From Vibrio echinoideorum (GTDB lineage Bacteria > Pseudomonadota > Gammaproteobacteria > Enterobacterales > Vibrionaceae), in contig NZ_AP025484.1 in assembly GCF_024347455.1 (NCBI RefSeq), positions 1 to 64,000 of the forward strand: 64,000 bases of DNA, read 5' to 3'. Below the pieces are notes generated by a model that searched no databases, was not told the origin of the DNA, and saw only the letters and a program-made list of their open reading frames with translations. Shown here piece after piece: positions 36,563-46,390 of the stretch. The translations under genes were made by a program, and so were the position numbers. Positions within the stretch are counted from its first letter, which is position 1; every line of letters begins with the position of its first letter.

Positions 36563-37333
36563 ATGAGTACCTGTGTGAACGCCCCACTTTTGTCTGTTGA
36601 TCAGCTAACGATCAAAACTTCTTCGAGAACACTTTTCCAAGATATCCATTTCGATGTATATCGAGGTGAGCTGTTGGCGGTCATGGGCCCGTCAGGTATT
36701 GGTAAGTCGATGCTTTCGCGCGCGATTGCGGGTTTTCTGCCAGAAACCGTTGAGGTTGAAGGTTATATTTCTCTTTCTGGCGATGCCGTGTGTGGTTTGC
36801 CTATATTGCAAAGAACCGCAGCACAACGACCTGCGGTTATCTTCCAAGATGCACTTCAAGCGTTAAACCCTCTTGTTTCAATTGAAGGCCAACTCAGCCT
36901 AGCATTGACGGGGACTCGCACGAAGCTTAGATCACAAGACAAAACCAAACTCACCGAATTATTGGTTCAACTTGGTTTCCCTAATCCTGAAACCATCTTG
37001 CCGTTATACCCGAGCCAAATTTCTGGAGGGCAACGCCAACGGATTTGTATTGCGATTGGCTTGCTGAGTAACGCCGATCTTATCATCGCCGATGAGCCAA
37101 CCAGCGCGTTAGACCCGGTGACAGAGCAAGAGATACTTACGCTGATTCGCGACAATGTTAAGCAGCGCCAAATCGGTGGCTTGTTGATTACTCATGATCT
37201 GCACAGTGCGTTAGCATGCGACAAGTTATTGGTGATCGATGATGGCGGAGTGGTGGCTTATGGCGAGCCAAAACACGCGCTTGAGTCGAGCTCTCACGCT
37301 TTCTGCTGTTCATTGAGAGACCTCATCGCATGA
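36563..37333 (+). CDS. ABC importer ATP-binding protein (oligopeptide/nickel type), first
   Basis: 256 residues. Walker A GPSGIGKS, signature ISGGQRQR, Walker B LIIADEPTSALD, H-loop LLITHDL. Similar to DppD/NikD. No clear RBS before the ATG at 36563; the region is occupied by the Zur-like palindrome. Four genes follow one another closely (ATPase, ATPase, binding lipoprotein, fused permease) and form one importer. The stop codon overlaps the next start (ATGA). Confidence 0.92.
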   Translation: MSTCVNAPLLSVDQLTIKTSSRTLFQDIHFDVYRGELLAVMGPSGIGKSMLSRAIAGFLPETVEVEGYISLSGDAVCGLPILQRTAAQRPAVIFQDALQALNPLVSIEGQLSLALTGTRTKLRSQDKTKLTELLVQLGFPNPETILPLYPSQISGGQRQRICIAIGLLSNADLIIADEPTSALDPVTEQEILTLIRDNVKQRQIGGLLITHDLHSALACDKLLVIDDGGVVAYGEPKHALESSSHAFCCSLRDLIA

Positions 37334-38181
37334 GCTCGACCTTATCATTAAATTCAGAAGTCTCGCCGCTAATGCCTGTGATTGATTTAGAAACACAAAC
37401 TCCGATCGAGATTAAGTTTGAGAATGTCGGTGTTCACTATTACTCAATCCCAAGTTGGTTGGGTGGCAAGGCGTTCAAAGCGCTACAGAACATCGACCTT
37501 AATGTTGAAGACAAAAGTTTAGCCATTGTCGGACGTTCTGGTGCCGGTAAATCAACACTAATTGAGCTGCTATTTGGCCTTAAAGCCCCAACAGTTGGCC
37601 GAATCAGCTTATTTGGTCATTCACTGCCTATTCGCAATAGCAAAGCGCAAGCAACAGTGTGTCGCCTTATCCAATTGGTGCCACAAGAGCCGCACACAAG
37701 CCTCAATCCTTACTATACCGTTCGACAGATCTTAGCCGAGCCGCTAAGTAATTTAGATGTTTCTGGCAATCATGAAAGCATCATTGAAGAGACGCTGTCG
37801 GATGTTGGCTTACCAGTCAGCCTGCTGTCACTCAAGTCAAATCAGCTTTCTACAGGGCAAGCTCAACGTGTGGCGATTGCTCGGGCTCTTGTCGTTAGAC
37901 CTGCTGTGTTGGTGGCCGATGAGCCAACCAGCAGCCTTGATCCGGTGAATCGTCAAAAATTGTTGGATTTACTTAATTCATTGAAAAAGAAGCGCGACAT
38001 GCGAATCGTTTTGGTGACGCACGATCTAGGCGCAGCAAAAGCGCTTTGTGAAGAAATTCTGGTTCTTGATCAGGGCGAGATGGTGGAGCATGGATCGACA
38101 CCTCAAGTGATGAGTATACCTGCTCATCCTGCGACTCAGTTGTTGATTCAATCTCAGCCACTTTCGAAATCTACTTGTTAA
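37330..38181 (+). CDS. ABC importer ATP-binding protein (oligopeptide/nickel type), second
   Basis: 283 residues. Walker A GRSGAGKS, an unusual signature LSTGQAQR (Thr instead of Gly), Walker B VLVADEPTSSLD, H-loop LVTHDL. Similar to DppF/NikE, with the QLVPQEPHTSLNP Q-loop. The N-terminal 45 residues are longer than usual. Translationally coupled to the gene before it. Confidence 0.92.
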   Translation: MSSTLSLNSEVSPLMPVIDLETQTPIEIKFENVGVHYYSIPSWLGGKAFKALQNIDLNVEDKSLAIVGRSGAGKSTLIELLFGLKAPTVGRISLFGHSLPIRNSKAQATVCRLIQLVPQEPHTSLNPYYTVRQILAEPLSNLDVSGNHESIIEETLSDVGLPVSLLSLKSNQLSTGQAQRVAIARALVVRPAVLVADEPTSSLDPVNRQKLLDLLNSLKKKRDMRIVLVTHDLGAAKALCEEILVLDQGEMVEHGSTPQVMSIPAHPATQLLIQSQPLSKSTC

Positions 38182-38197
38182 CTCAACCTTATTTATT

Positions 38198-38233
38198 ACG
38201 AAATACAGTTTATTAACGAAATACAGCTTATTA
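38198..38233. repeat. 18-bp tandem direct repeat before the binding-protein gene
   Basis: Two copies of ACGAAATACAG(T/C)TTATTA, 38198-38215 and 38216-38233, differing at one base, in the 82-bp gap between the second ATPase and the binding-protein gene. Confidence 0.85.
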
Positions 38234-38263
38234 ACACAACACAGCTCACAGAGAAAAATAACT

Positions 38264-39775
38264 ATGCGTTTTAATTCAATCAAACTGGCTTGCGCGCTTG
38301 CGTTAGCTCTGCCTTTGACGGGCTGTTTTGACTCTCAACCTGAGTCGAGCGATGCCGCGGTCAAATCGGAAATTCGTGTTGCAATGATGCAGCCGCCAAG
38401 AACGGGTTTATCACCACTGTCTGATGATGCGTTCAAACTGTCGCGTTGGAGCACGGCTGAAACACTGGTTAACTTGAGCCCAACTTCCCAAGCACTGCCG
38501 ATGCTGGCAACCGATTGGAAACACGTTGATCCGCTAACTTGGCAATTCACGATTCGCCAAGGTGTTAAATTCCACGATGGCTCGACATTAACGGCAAACT
38601 CTGTAGTGAATTCTCTACAAAAAGCACTTGAAGCTGCCCCTAAGCCACGCATTCTAGATGGCATAGATTTAGAAGTGAAAGCTATGGATAACTACCGAGT
38701 AGAGATCAAAACCACCTTCGATGATCCTCTTTTACCTAGCCGTTTATCAAGCCCTCAGTTAGCCATTCTTGCAGCTAGTGCATACCAAGAAGGTGGCCGT
38801 GTTATCCCAACTGGCGCAGGTACTGGCCCGTTTGAACTGACCGAAATTAACGGTCAAACAAGCGCAAAACTGAAACGATTCGATGGCTACTGGGGACAAA
38901 AAGCGCAAGTTGAATCTGTGATTGCAGAATACGTACCTAATGGGTTTGCTCGTGCTGCGGCACTAAGAACGGGCACTGCCGATATTGTAGAAGCGGTGCC
39001 TGTTTCACAAATTGCGACCATTGATCCTAATCTGCTTTACGAAGTAGCAATGCCAAGAACTAACACGCTTTATCTGAACAACAAGTCAGGCGCGTTTAGT
39101 GATATTAACCTGCGTAAGGTAGCGGCGGCAGCGGTAGACCGAGAGCAAATCGTGAATACCGTTTATGAAAATCACGCGGACATCGCGCAAGGCCTGTTAG
39201 GTCCTGCTCTTGCTTGGGCTGAGCCAATTCGACCTGAAGGTCAGGCATTAGACAAAACGCTAAAAGCGAACGGCGAAAGCATTGTTATCGGTACCTTTAC
39301 TGACCGTGCAGAGCTTCCTGAGGTTGCAGCGTTACTGAAACAGCAACTTGAAGCGGCAGGTTTCAAAGTTGAGTTGGATATCCGTGAATATGCTCAGATC
39401 GAAAACGATGCGCTATCCGGCAAATTCGATGCGTTTATCCTTTCTCGTGCAACGGTTCTCGATTCGGGTGACCCGGTGGCTTACATGATGAGTGACTTCG
39501 GCTGTAAGGGTTCATTCAATCTTGGTCAATTCTGTTCTCAAGAAGTAGACCAAGCTCTGACTCATGCAGATCTACAGCCATTAGGTGAACTGCGTCAGCA
39601 AGCGATCATCGAAGCTGAGCAAAAAATCTTGAATGACTTTGCTGCTATCCCGCTGCTTCACGAACGTGTAATTCAAGGTGAAAGCGAGCGTGTAAGCAAT
39701 GTAGTTCGTGACCCAAGCGAGCGTCGCTTAGTTGACCAAACTACACAGATCAAACAAGCGACACAGGCTAACTAA
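38264..39775 (+). CDS. ABC transporter solute-binding lipoprotein, family 5
   Basis: 503 residues. Lipoprotein signal ending LPLTG-C (Cys21), then an SBP_bac_5 fold: LATDWKHVDPLTWQFTIRQGVKFHDGS, GTGPFELTEINGQTSAKLKRFDGYWG, and LRKVAAAAVDREQIV. Family members bind peptides, nickel chelates, opines or metallophores. The pocket residues do not reveal the ligand. If the Zur-like site upstream is real, a zinc-chelate or metallophore is the best guess; otherwise peptides. Anchored to the periplasmic face of the inner membrane, or possibly to the outer membrane. Confidence 0.88.
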   Translation: MRFNSIKLACALALALPLTGCFDSQPESSDAAVKSEIRVAMMQPPRTGLSPLSDDAFKLSRWSTAETLVNLSPTSQALPMLATDWKHVDPLTWQFTIRQGVKFHDGSTLTANSVVNSLQKALEAAPKPRILDGIDLEVKAMDNYRVEIKTTFDDPLLPSRLSSPQLAILAASAYQEGGRVIPTGAGTGPFELTEINGQTSAKLKRFDGYWGQKAQVESVIAEYVPNGFARAAALRTGTADIVEAVPVSQIATIDPNLLYEVAMPRTNTLYLNNKSGAFSDINLRKVAAAAVDREQIVNTVYENHADIAQGLLGPALAWAEPIRPEGQALDKTLKANGESIVIGTFTDRAELPEVAALLKQQLEAAGFKVELDIREYAQIENDALSGKFDAFILSRATVLDSGDPVAYMMSDFGCKGSFNLGQFCSQEVDQALTHADLQPLGELRQQAIIEAEQKILNDFAAIPLLHERVIQGESERVSNVVRDPSERRLVDQTTQIKQATQAN

Positions 39776-39779
39776 ATAG

Positions 39780-41516
39780 ATGCTATCTGCTGAGACTCTG
39801 CGTCGAACCCTATTTCTCTTGACGCCTTGGTTATCAAGAATCGCTTCACTGATTGTGGTGGTAATTCTTGTTGGTTTGATGCCTGACATTGCAGGCATCG
39901 ACCCAAGCCAATCCATTCTGCGAGCGAGGGCAGGGCAACAACACTTGCTTACGCCTGAAGCTTTGGCGGCGGTACGCGCTGATCTTCAGCTTGATCGTTC
40001 GGCAAGCGAGCGCCTGATTGACTGGATAGGAAGTGCCTTTTCTGGTGACCTAGGTAAATCTTGGATTGATGGTTCTTCGGTTGCATTAGGCATTCAAAAA
40101 ACAGCGTCTACGTCTCTGTTTTTGATGTCTAGCGCACTTGTGATGACTTTCGTACTGTGCGGTGCAGGCTTGCTTGCTACCTTGCGCAGTTGGAAGAAGG
40201 GTAAATTAGGGCAGAGTTACAGCAGTTTAAGCACCGTATTAATATCCTTGCCAGAGTACGTGGTGGCCTCGGTATTGATACTGGTGTTCTCAATCTGGTT
40301 AGGTTGGCTACCTCCGTATGGCTGGCAAGGTTGGCAAGACATATGGCTGCCGAGTTTAGCGCTCGCATTACCTGCCAGTGGCTTGTTTAGCCGCCTACTC
40401 AGAGACAGTTTACAACGCGTTTTAAATGAACCTTGGGTGATCACTTGGCTCAGTGCCAATGTTCACTCCAACCAAATTATTCGCTTTGCGCTGAAAAGAG
40501 CGCTGAGTAGCCTGATCCCACAGATCGCGATGATCGTGATCGGTTTGACTGGTGGCGCGGTCGCGGTTGAGCTTATCTTTTCGATTCCCGGTATCGGTCG
40601 CATGATCTTAGGCGCAGCCAAGGCGCAAGATTTGCCGATGCTGCAAGGCGGTCTGTTGGTATTGCTGTTGTTTTCAATTACTGTGAGCAGCATGAGCTTG
40701 TTTATCCAACAGCTGATTCTGGGTCACAGCCTGAAAAGCGGTAAGCTCATCAGCAGCCATTCTTCGTTTCGTTTTACGCAAAGCCGTACCAAGCGTGCTG
40801 TTGCCTTCTCAATATTCTCATTCCTAATTGCTATTGTGGTTTGGGCTGCATTTCGCGACCCATACACCAGTCAATTTGCTCGTTTAGCGGATCCAAGTTG
40901 GCAAGCGCCATTGGGTGCGGATGGCATTGGCCGAGACCTGTTAGCGAGAATCGGTTCAGGCATGGTATCGACCTTCCAAGCCGGTATCTTGGCGACGTTT
41001 TTGAGCTTGGTGACAGGCATCATCATGGGGTTCAATACCCGCTTTAGCCAAGGCCTTATCGAGATAACTAAGGGTATCCCTTACATTATTGCAGGGTTGC
41101 TGGTTGCGGGTTTAACGGGCATGAACCCGAACAGCGCATTAATCGCGATTGTATTGGTATCTTGGGCGCCATTGGCGGCGCATTGTTCAAGCTTGATCGT
41201 GGAAGCGAAGGCTCAACCTTATACGCACCTCGCGCCTTTGTGGGGCACGAGCAAGCTCAGAATCTTCCGCTTCTATCTGCTTCCTTACGTGTTGCCACCG
41301 TTACTAAGACACGCGATGCTGAGGCTGCCAGTGATTACATTGAGCTTGACCTCACTAAGCTTCATTGGCTTGGGAGCGAAGCCGCCTGCACCGGAGTGGG
41401 GTTTGATGATTGCAGAGAACCTGCCTTACATCGAGCGTGCACCATTGGCGGTTATGGGGCCAATTGTTGGGCTGATTTTATTAGGCGCTGCCATTAACAT
41501 GATGTTTGATGATTAA
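39780..41516 (+). CDS. Fused ABC permease (two DppB/DppC-type domains in one chain)
   Basis: 578 residues, twice the usual size. The N-terminal half corresponds to a DppB/NikB-like subunit (ISLPEYVVASVLILVFSIWLGWLPPYGW, FSIPGIGRMI), the C-terminal half to a DppC/NikC-like subunit (PLGADGIGRDLLARI, SFIGLGAKPPAPEWGLMI). Each half has its own EAA-type loop. Most importers of this family have two separate permeases; here a single gene supplies both. Begins 4 bp after the binding-protein stop. Confidence 0.9.
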   Translation: MLSAETLRRTLFLLTPWLSRIASLIVVVILVGLMPDIAGIDPSQSILRARAGQQHLLTPEALAAVRADLQLDRSASERLIDWIGSAFSGDLGKSWIDGSSVALGIQKTASTSLFLMSSALVMTFVLCGAGLLATLRSWKKGKLGQSYSSLSTVLISLPEYVVASVLILVFSIWLGWLPPYGWQGWQDIWLPSLALALPASGLFSRLLRDSLQRVLNEPWVITWLSANVHSNQIIRFALKRALSSLIPQIAMIVIGLTGGAVAVELIFSIPGIGRMILGAAKAQDLPMLQGGLLVLLLFSITVSSMSLFIQQLILGHSLKSGKLISSHSSFRFTQSRTKRAVAFSIFSFLIAIVVWAAFRDPYTSQFARLADPSWQAPLGADGIGRDLLARIGSGMVSTFQAGILATFLSLVTGIIMGFNTRFSQGLIEITKGIPYIIAGLLVAGLTGMNPNSALIAIVLVSWAPLAAHCSSLIVEAKAQPYTHLAPLWGTSKLRIFRFYLLPYVLPPLLRHAMLRLPVITLSLTSLSFIGLGAKPPAPEWGLMIAENLPYIERAPLAVMGPIVGLILLGAAINMMFDD

Positions 41517-41667
41517 CGAAAAGAGTCGGTTGCTTAAGTTTTCGACGGGTGATTGGATTGGGTATTCGATTTAGTATTTATGTTGTAATCTTAGGCCTGC
41601 TTTGTATAAGCGCTTTTAGAGCGGCTCGAAAGTTAAACAGACCCTAGTTAAGTGTTAAGGATTCAAC

Positions 41668-41910
41668 ATGTATCTCGTTTTGTATTGCCACAATATTGGT
41701 ATGACCGATTTTTCCTTCTTTGAAACGGAAGATTTTGACAAAGAAGATGGCTATATCGTAAGAGGTAAATGGCCGAACGAGAAAGCGTTTCGTGATTACT
41801 TAACCAAAGAGTTTGGTGACATGAGTGAATTCAAAGTGAGCGACTTAATCGCCAAAGGCGCAGAAGCAGAACATTACTTGCCAGAAGAGTTGATGCGCTT
41901 AGCTCAGTAG
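41668..41910 (+). CDS. Small conserved-looking hypothetical protein, 80 residues
   Basis: ATG at 41668 with AAGGA about 8 bp upstream. Acidic soluble protein (TDFSFFETEDFDKEDGYIVRGKWPNEKAFRDYLTKEFG). No recognised family, no membrane segment. A strong terminator follows, so it is probably its own small transcript or the last gene after the permease. Confidence 0.65.
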   Translation: MYLVLYCHNIGMTDFSFFETEDFDKEDGYIVRGKWPNEKAFRDYLTKEFGDMSEFKVSDLIAKGAEAEHYLPEELMRLAQ

Positions 41911-41961
41911 CCGTTAGCTCTGCAATATCTAGCTCGGTAATACGTTTTAAATCGGATAAAG

Positions 41962-41993
41962 AAATGGCAGCCTGATTGGGCTGCCATTTTTCG
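41962..41993. terminator. Rho-independent terminator
   Basis: Perfect 11-bp stem (41962-41972 with 41979-41989), 6-nt loop, T-tail. Lies between converging genes. Confidence 0.9.
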
Positions 41994-42040
41994 TTTTAGG
42001 TTTAAGCTAATTGCTCGATACCTTAAGTGGGGAGGCTCCG

Positions 42041-44896
42041 CTATTGCGCGACTTCGTCCACCAAGTACAAGATTGACTGATACGGAATGCCACTGTGATG
42101 TGACAAACCTATCTCACAGGTTCGGCTGTTGCTGAATCCACGAGTGCAGTTGCTCGGCACTTGTTCTTTGAGTGGGTGTACCGCCGCTTCATTCAGCTCT
42201 GGAGTGGTAAAACCTTTATCACCCGCCCAACCACAGCATTGAATATGCTCAGGAACAATCACCTCTTCGGTACAGGCTTTAGCAAGGTTCAACATCGCGC
42301 CTTCTAAGCCCATTCGACGAGAACTACAGGTGACATGCAGCATCACGGTTTCTTGCAGTGGCTTAAGCGTCAGATGTTCAAGCAAATATTGATTCACAAA
42401 GCCTGTTGGTTCTAGCACCTCTAATGGCTTGGTGAACTGTTCAATACTGCGTTTGGCGCATGGGCTGGTGTCCATTAGTACTGGATATTCACCCTGACGA
42501 CTGGCTTGCCACAACACTTCTTCGAGTTGCTGTGCTTTAGATTGGGCCAAATCGGTCATTCCTTTGCTGTCGTAAGGCATGCCACAACATTGGTCATCGA
42601 GCTTCTTCGGCAGAATTACCTCGAATCCGGCTTTGTTAAGCAAAGACATGGTCACTTCAGTTAGAGGACGTTGGTCGCCCGCATCGCTTTGTTGTCCCAT
42701 GGTGCGACTGGCACAGGAAGGTAGGTAAACCACCTTCTTGTGGTTGCTTGAGGATTCTGCCGTCACTGGTGATGAGATTAGCGAGTGACTGTTGGATTGC
42801 GGCATCTCAGGCATCCACACGGGTGTCGCGCCTTTGGTGATAGAGCGTAAGCCATTGGTTAGCTTGCCGACTGTATTTGCGCCTAATACTTTGCTCGCCA
42901 CTTGATTGGTTTTGAGGCCAGCCTTGGTTAGCTTAGTGGTGGTCGAGAAATGATCCGCGGTCCATTTGGCGATTGGTGTAAATTTCTCGTACTTGGCAAT
43001 ACGAAGCTTCTTAATTAAGTCACCGGTGTTGATTCCTACTGGACAACGCTCGGCACATAGGCCAGTTGCGGCGCAGGTATCAATGCCTTGGTATTCAAAA
43101 ATCTTCTCTAGTTCGCTTGCTTCTATTTCTTCACCTGCGGCACGGCGGCGTTGTAGCTCTCGGTACAGCACGATACGTTGGCGTGGCGATAGGGTTAAGG
43201 TACGAGACGGACAAACCGGTTCACAGAAGCCACATTCAATACAGCGGTCGACAAGGTCATCGGCAGCAGGCATTGGCTTCAAATTGGTGATGTGTGAATT
43301 CGGGTTGTCGTTGATAATCACGCCCGGGTTGAGCAGCCTTTCTGGATCAAACAGTGCTTTGATCTGTTGCATCAAGGCGTAGCCATCTTTACCCCATTCC
43401 AATTCGACATAAGGCGCCATATTACGGCCAGTGCCATGTTCTGCTTTCAGTGAGCCTTGGTATTTCACCGCGACCAGTTCGGCAACGTCATCCATGAAAC
43501 CGCCATAGCGATCGATTTCTATTTGGCTGTCGAAGCCTTGAGTAAACACAAAGTGTAAGTTGCCTTCTAAGGCGTGACCAAAAATGATCGCTTCGCTGTA
43601 CTCGTATTTATCGAACAACTCTTGCAGCTCTCGAATACCATTAGCGAGGTTTTCGACAGGGAAAGCCACGTCTTCGATGATAACGGTTGTGCCAACTTCA
43701 CGAACGGCTCCAACCGCTGGGAACATGCCTTTTCGGATGCCCCATAGGGTTGCGACTGTCTTTGGATCGGAGGTGAAAGGGACCGATTCAACAATCGTGT
43801 ATTCAGTCAATGCGTCCAAAATTGATTTACATTGTAAATCTAAGTCCGGCTGGGAGCTGGCGTGTGATTCAACCAAAATCGCTGCCGCTTCTAAATCCAA
43901 GTTAGGCATAAACGCAGGCATACCCGGTTTATCAGCCACTGAGCGCAGCGCTCTGCCATCCATCAATTCCACCGCAGCAACGGGCGTTTTTGATAGCGTA
44001 GTAACGGCTTTACTGGCTTGCTCTATGTCGGCAAACACCAACAGCGCCGAAGCTTTGTTCGGGTGTTCAATAACCGTGTTGTAGGTAATCTCAGCAATGA
44101 AACCTAGTGTGCCTTCTGAGCCAATCATCAAGTGTTTGATGATCTCAATTGGATCGTGGTAATCAACCAAAGCATTCAGAGCGTAGCCAGTGGTGTTTTT
44201 GAGGCGGTATTTGTGGCGGATTCTGTCTGCAAGTTCTTGGTTTGAAGCTGTTTGTTGATGTAACTCAACAATGCCTTCAAACAGTGCTTTGTGTGATTGC
44301 TTGAACGCCTCAACGCTGGCGTTATCAGCCGTATCAAGCAGGGAGCCATCACTCAATACGATCTTCATGCTCTCGACGGTGCGATAAGAGTTTTGCGCGG
44401 TACCACAACACATACCACTGGCGTTATTCGCCGCAATGCCACCGATTTTACAGGTATTGATAGAGGCTGGATCTGGGCCGATTTTACGTTGAAAAGGGGC
44501 GAGATATTTGTTGGCATCAGCGCCAATTACACCCGGCTGAAGAATGATTTGATTGCCGTTATCGATGATCTCGTGGCCACGCCAGTCGTCGGTGAGAGTG
44601 ATGAGTACCGAGTCTGAAACGGCTTGCCCTGAAAGGCTAGTGCCTGCGGCGCGAAAGGTAAAATGAATACCCAGTTCGCGACAACTTTGAATGGTGAATA
44701 TGACTTCGTCTAAGTTCTTGAGCCTTAGAACCATTTTCGGCACCAAGCGATAAAAACTCGCATCGGTGCCGTAAGCCAAGCGCTTTGCCTCTTGAGTGAC
44801 AATGCGTTCTGTTTCTATTTTTTGAGCCAGTATCGCTTCAAGCTGCTGATAAGCTTGTGCGTCTACTACTCGCTCATGGGATGTGTTTGTCTCCAT
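42041..44896 (-). CDS. FAD/iron-sulfur D-2-hydroxyacid (D-lactate) dehydrogenase, Dld-II type
   Basis: 951 residues from the ATG at 44896, preceded by AAGGAAG (a frame start at 44926 lacks one). Domains in order: FAD_binding_4 (about 45-270; AAGTSLSGQAVSD, NNASGMCCG), FAD-oxidase C (about 270-540; GHALEGNLHFVF, KAEHGTGRNMAPYVELEWG), 4Fe-4S ferredoxin part with CIECGFCEPVCPS and CAATGLCAERCPVGI, and CCG domains (CCGMPYDSKG, CCGWAGDKGF). This matches the Dld-II D-lactate dehydrogenase of Shewanella and the E. coli YdiJ group. Third gene of the lactate cluster, feeding electrons to the respiratory chain. Confidence 0.9.
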   Translation of the reverse strand: METNTSHERVVDAQAYQQLEAILAQKIETERIVTQEAKRLAYGTDASFYRLVPKMVLRLKNLDEVIFTIQSCRELGIHFTFRAAGTSLSGQAVSDSVLITLTDDWRGHEIIDNGNQIILQPGVIGADANKYLAPFQRKIGPDPASINTCKIGGIAANNASGMCCGTAQNSYRTVESMKIVLSDGSLLDTADNASVEAFKQSHKALFEGIVELHQQTASNQELADRIRHKYRLKNTTGYALNALVDYHDPIEIIKHLMIGSEGTLGFIAEITYNTVIEHPNKASALLVFADIEQASKAVTTLSKTPVAAVELMDGRALRSVADKPGMPAFMPNLDLEAAAILVESHASSQPDLDLQCKSILDALTEYTIVESVPFTSDPKTVATLWGIRKGMFPAVGAVREVGTTVIIEDVAFPVENLANGIRELQELFDKYEYSEAIIFGHALEGNLHFVFTQGFDSQIEIDRYGGFMDDVAELVAVKYQGSLKAEHGTGRNMAPYVELEWGKDGYALMQQIKALFDPERLLNPGVIINDNPNSHITNLKPMPAADDLVDRCIECGFCEPVCPSRTLTLSPRQRIVLYRELQRRRAAGEEIEASELEKIFEYQGIDTCAATGLCAERCPVGINTGDLIKKLRIAKYEKFTPIAKWTADHFSTTTKLTKAGLKTNQVASKVLGANTVGKLTNGLRSITKGATPVWMPEMPQSNSHSLISSPVTAESSSNHKKVVYLPSCASRTMGQQSDAGDQRPLTEVTMSLLNKAGFEVILPKKLDDQCCGMPYDSKGMTDLAQSKAQQLEEVLWQASRQGEYPVLMDTSPCAKRSIEQFTKPLEVLEPTGFVNQYLLEHLTLKPLQETVMLHVTCSSRRMGLEGAMLNLAKACTEEVIVPEHIQCCGWAGDKGFTTPELNEAAVHPLKEQVPSNCTRGFSNSRTCEIGLSHHSGIPYQSILYLVDEVAQ

Positions 44897-44961
44897 CTTT
44901 GCTTCCTTGTGCTTCTTATTTGGCACTGATTTGTTTTTTATTTTATTTTCCAGTGCTTAAA

Positions 44962-44997
44962 CGGTGTCACAACGGCAGTGGAATTGCTGTGACACCG
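44962..44997 (-). other. Intergenic hairpin between lldD and the D-lactate dehydrogenase gene
   Basis: Perfect 10-bp stem (CGGTGTCACA 44962-44971 with TGTGACACCG 44988-44997) without a T-tail. Possibly a processing or stability element within the operon. Confidence 0.5.
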
Positions 44998-45065
44998 ATT
45001 GAACTTCAGTCTAAGTAGACCAAAGCATTAGTTTGAATCCGAATCTGAGCCTGAGTCGTGGCGGT

Positions 45066-46205
45066 TTAATCTAGCCCCACCAAAGATTCACGGGTTAAGT
45101 CTTTGATTGTTTTGGCGCCAGTTAGAGTCATTGCAACGCGCATCTCTTTGTCATATAGGTCGAGTAGGTTCTCAACGCCTGCTTGTCCTTGTGCAGCCAA
45201 CGCGTAAACGAATGAACGACCAAGCAAGGTGCAGTCTGCGCCCATTGCCATCATACGAACTACATCTAAGCCAGTACGAATACCAGAGTCGACCAGAATC
45301 TTAGTGTCGCCTTTTACTGCGTCTGCAATTGCAGGCAGTGCTTTGGCACTTGATAGAACACCATCAAGCTGACGACCACCGTGGTTTGAAACTACGATAC
45401 CGTCTGCGCCAAATCTCACGGCGTCTTTTGCATCTTCTTGATCAAGAATGCCTTTGATGACCATTGGGCCATCCCAGAAATCACGGATCCACTCTAGGTC
45501 TTTCCACGAAATCGATGGGTCGAAGTTGTCACCTAACCAACCGATGTAATCTTCCAGTTTGGTTGGAGAGCCGCGGTAAGTCGAGATGTTGCCAAGATCG
45601 TGTGGCTTACCGAGTAAACCTACATCAACGGCCCAGCTAGGATGACGCATAGATTGAAATACGCGGCGTATTGCTGCATTTGGGCCACTCATTCCTGAGT
45701 GCATGTCACGGTAGCGAGCGCCGGGTACAGGCATATCAACCGTGAAAACCAGCGTTGTTACGCCTGCCGCTTTTGCACGTTCCAATACGTTCTTCATGAA
45801 GCCGCGATCTTTTAGCACGTAAAGCTGAAACCACATTGGGCGTTCGATCTTAGGTGCGACTTCTTCAATTGGGCACACCGACACGGTAGACATGGTAAAA
45901 GGAATACCCTTGTTGTCAGCCGCTTTAGCCGCTTGTACTTCGCCACGTCGTGCGTACATGCCGGTTAAGCCAACTGGCGCTAAGGCGATTGGCATTGCCA
46001 ACTTTTCGCCGAACAACTCGGTTTCCAAATTCAGATCTGACATGTCATTGAGGACACGCTGCTTGAGCGAGATCTCTGCAAGATCGGCGGTGTTGCGGCG
46101 TAGGGTATGTTCTCCGTAAGAACCGCCGTCAATGTAGTGAAAAAGAAACGGTGGTAATTTCGCTTTTGCTGCGGCGCGGTAATCAGTCGATGCGGATATG
46201 ATCAT
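45066..46205 (-). CDS. lldD: L-lactate dehydrogenase (FMN-dependent) LldD
   Basis: 379 residues of the alpha-hydroxyacid dehydrogenase family. Typical [38 protein letters not shown] start, FMN phosphate-binding part, and the active-site motif SNHGGRQLD with the catalytic His, then [17 protein letters not shown]. It oxidises L-lactate to pyruvate and passes electrons to quinone at the inner membrane. Between lldP and the D-lactate enzyme. Confidence 0.96.
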   Translation of the reverse strand: MIISASTDYRAAAKAKLPPFLFHYIDGGSYGEHTLRRNTADLAEISLKQRVLNDMSDLNLETELFGEKLAMPIALAPVGLTGMYARRGEVQAAKAADNKGIPFTMSTVSVCPIEEVAPKIERPMWFQLYVLKDRGFMKNVLERAKAAGVTTLVFTVDMPVPGARYRDMHSGMSGPNAAIRRVFQSMRHPSWAVDVGLLGKPHDLGNISTYRGSPTKLEDYIGWLGDNFDPSISWKDLEWIRDFWDGPMVIKGILDQEDAKDAVRFGADGIVVSNHGGRQLDGVLSSAKALPAIADAVKGDTKILVDSGIRTGLDVVRMMAMGADCTLLGRSFVYALAAQGQAGVENLLDLYDKEMRVAMTLTGAKTIKDLTRESLVGLD

Positions 46206-46390
46206 AATTTCAGTCCTAAATTCTTGGGATGTTGCCCTTCTATGAGAGCTTGGCTTGGGCTGCTTTAATTCTTGAAAAAGTAAGTGTTGGTTCTTTCTTA
46301 AACAGTGAAGCGATTAACCAGTTAGGTCATTAATCGGTGAAGCAACTAATCTATGAAGCAAATAAACAGTGAAACAGATAAGCAATAAAA

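Noticed and set aside
43584..44084. 166-codon open frame on the plus strand inside the D-lactate dehydrogenase gene
   Set aside because: Antisense shadow of a long, well-supported coding region; low-complexity Ser/Thr/Ala composition.
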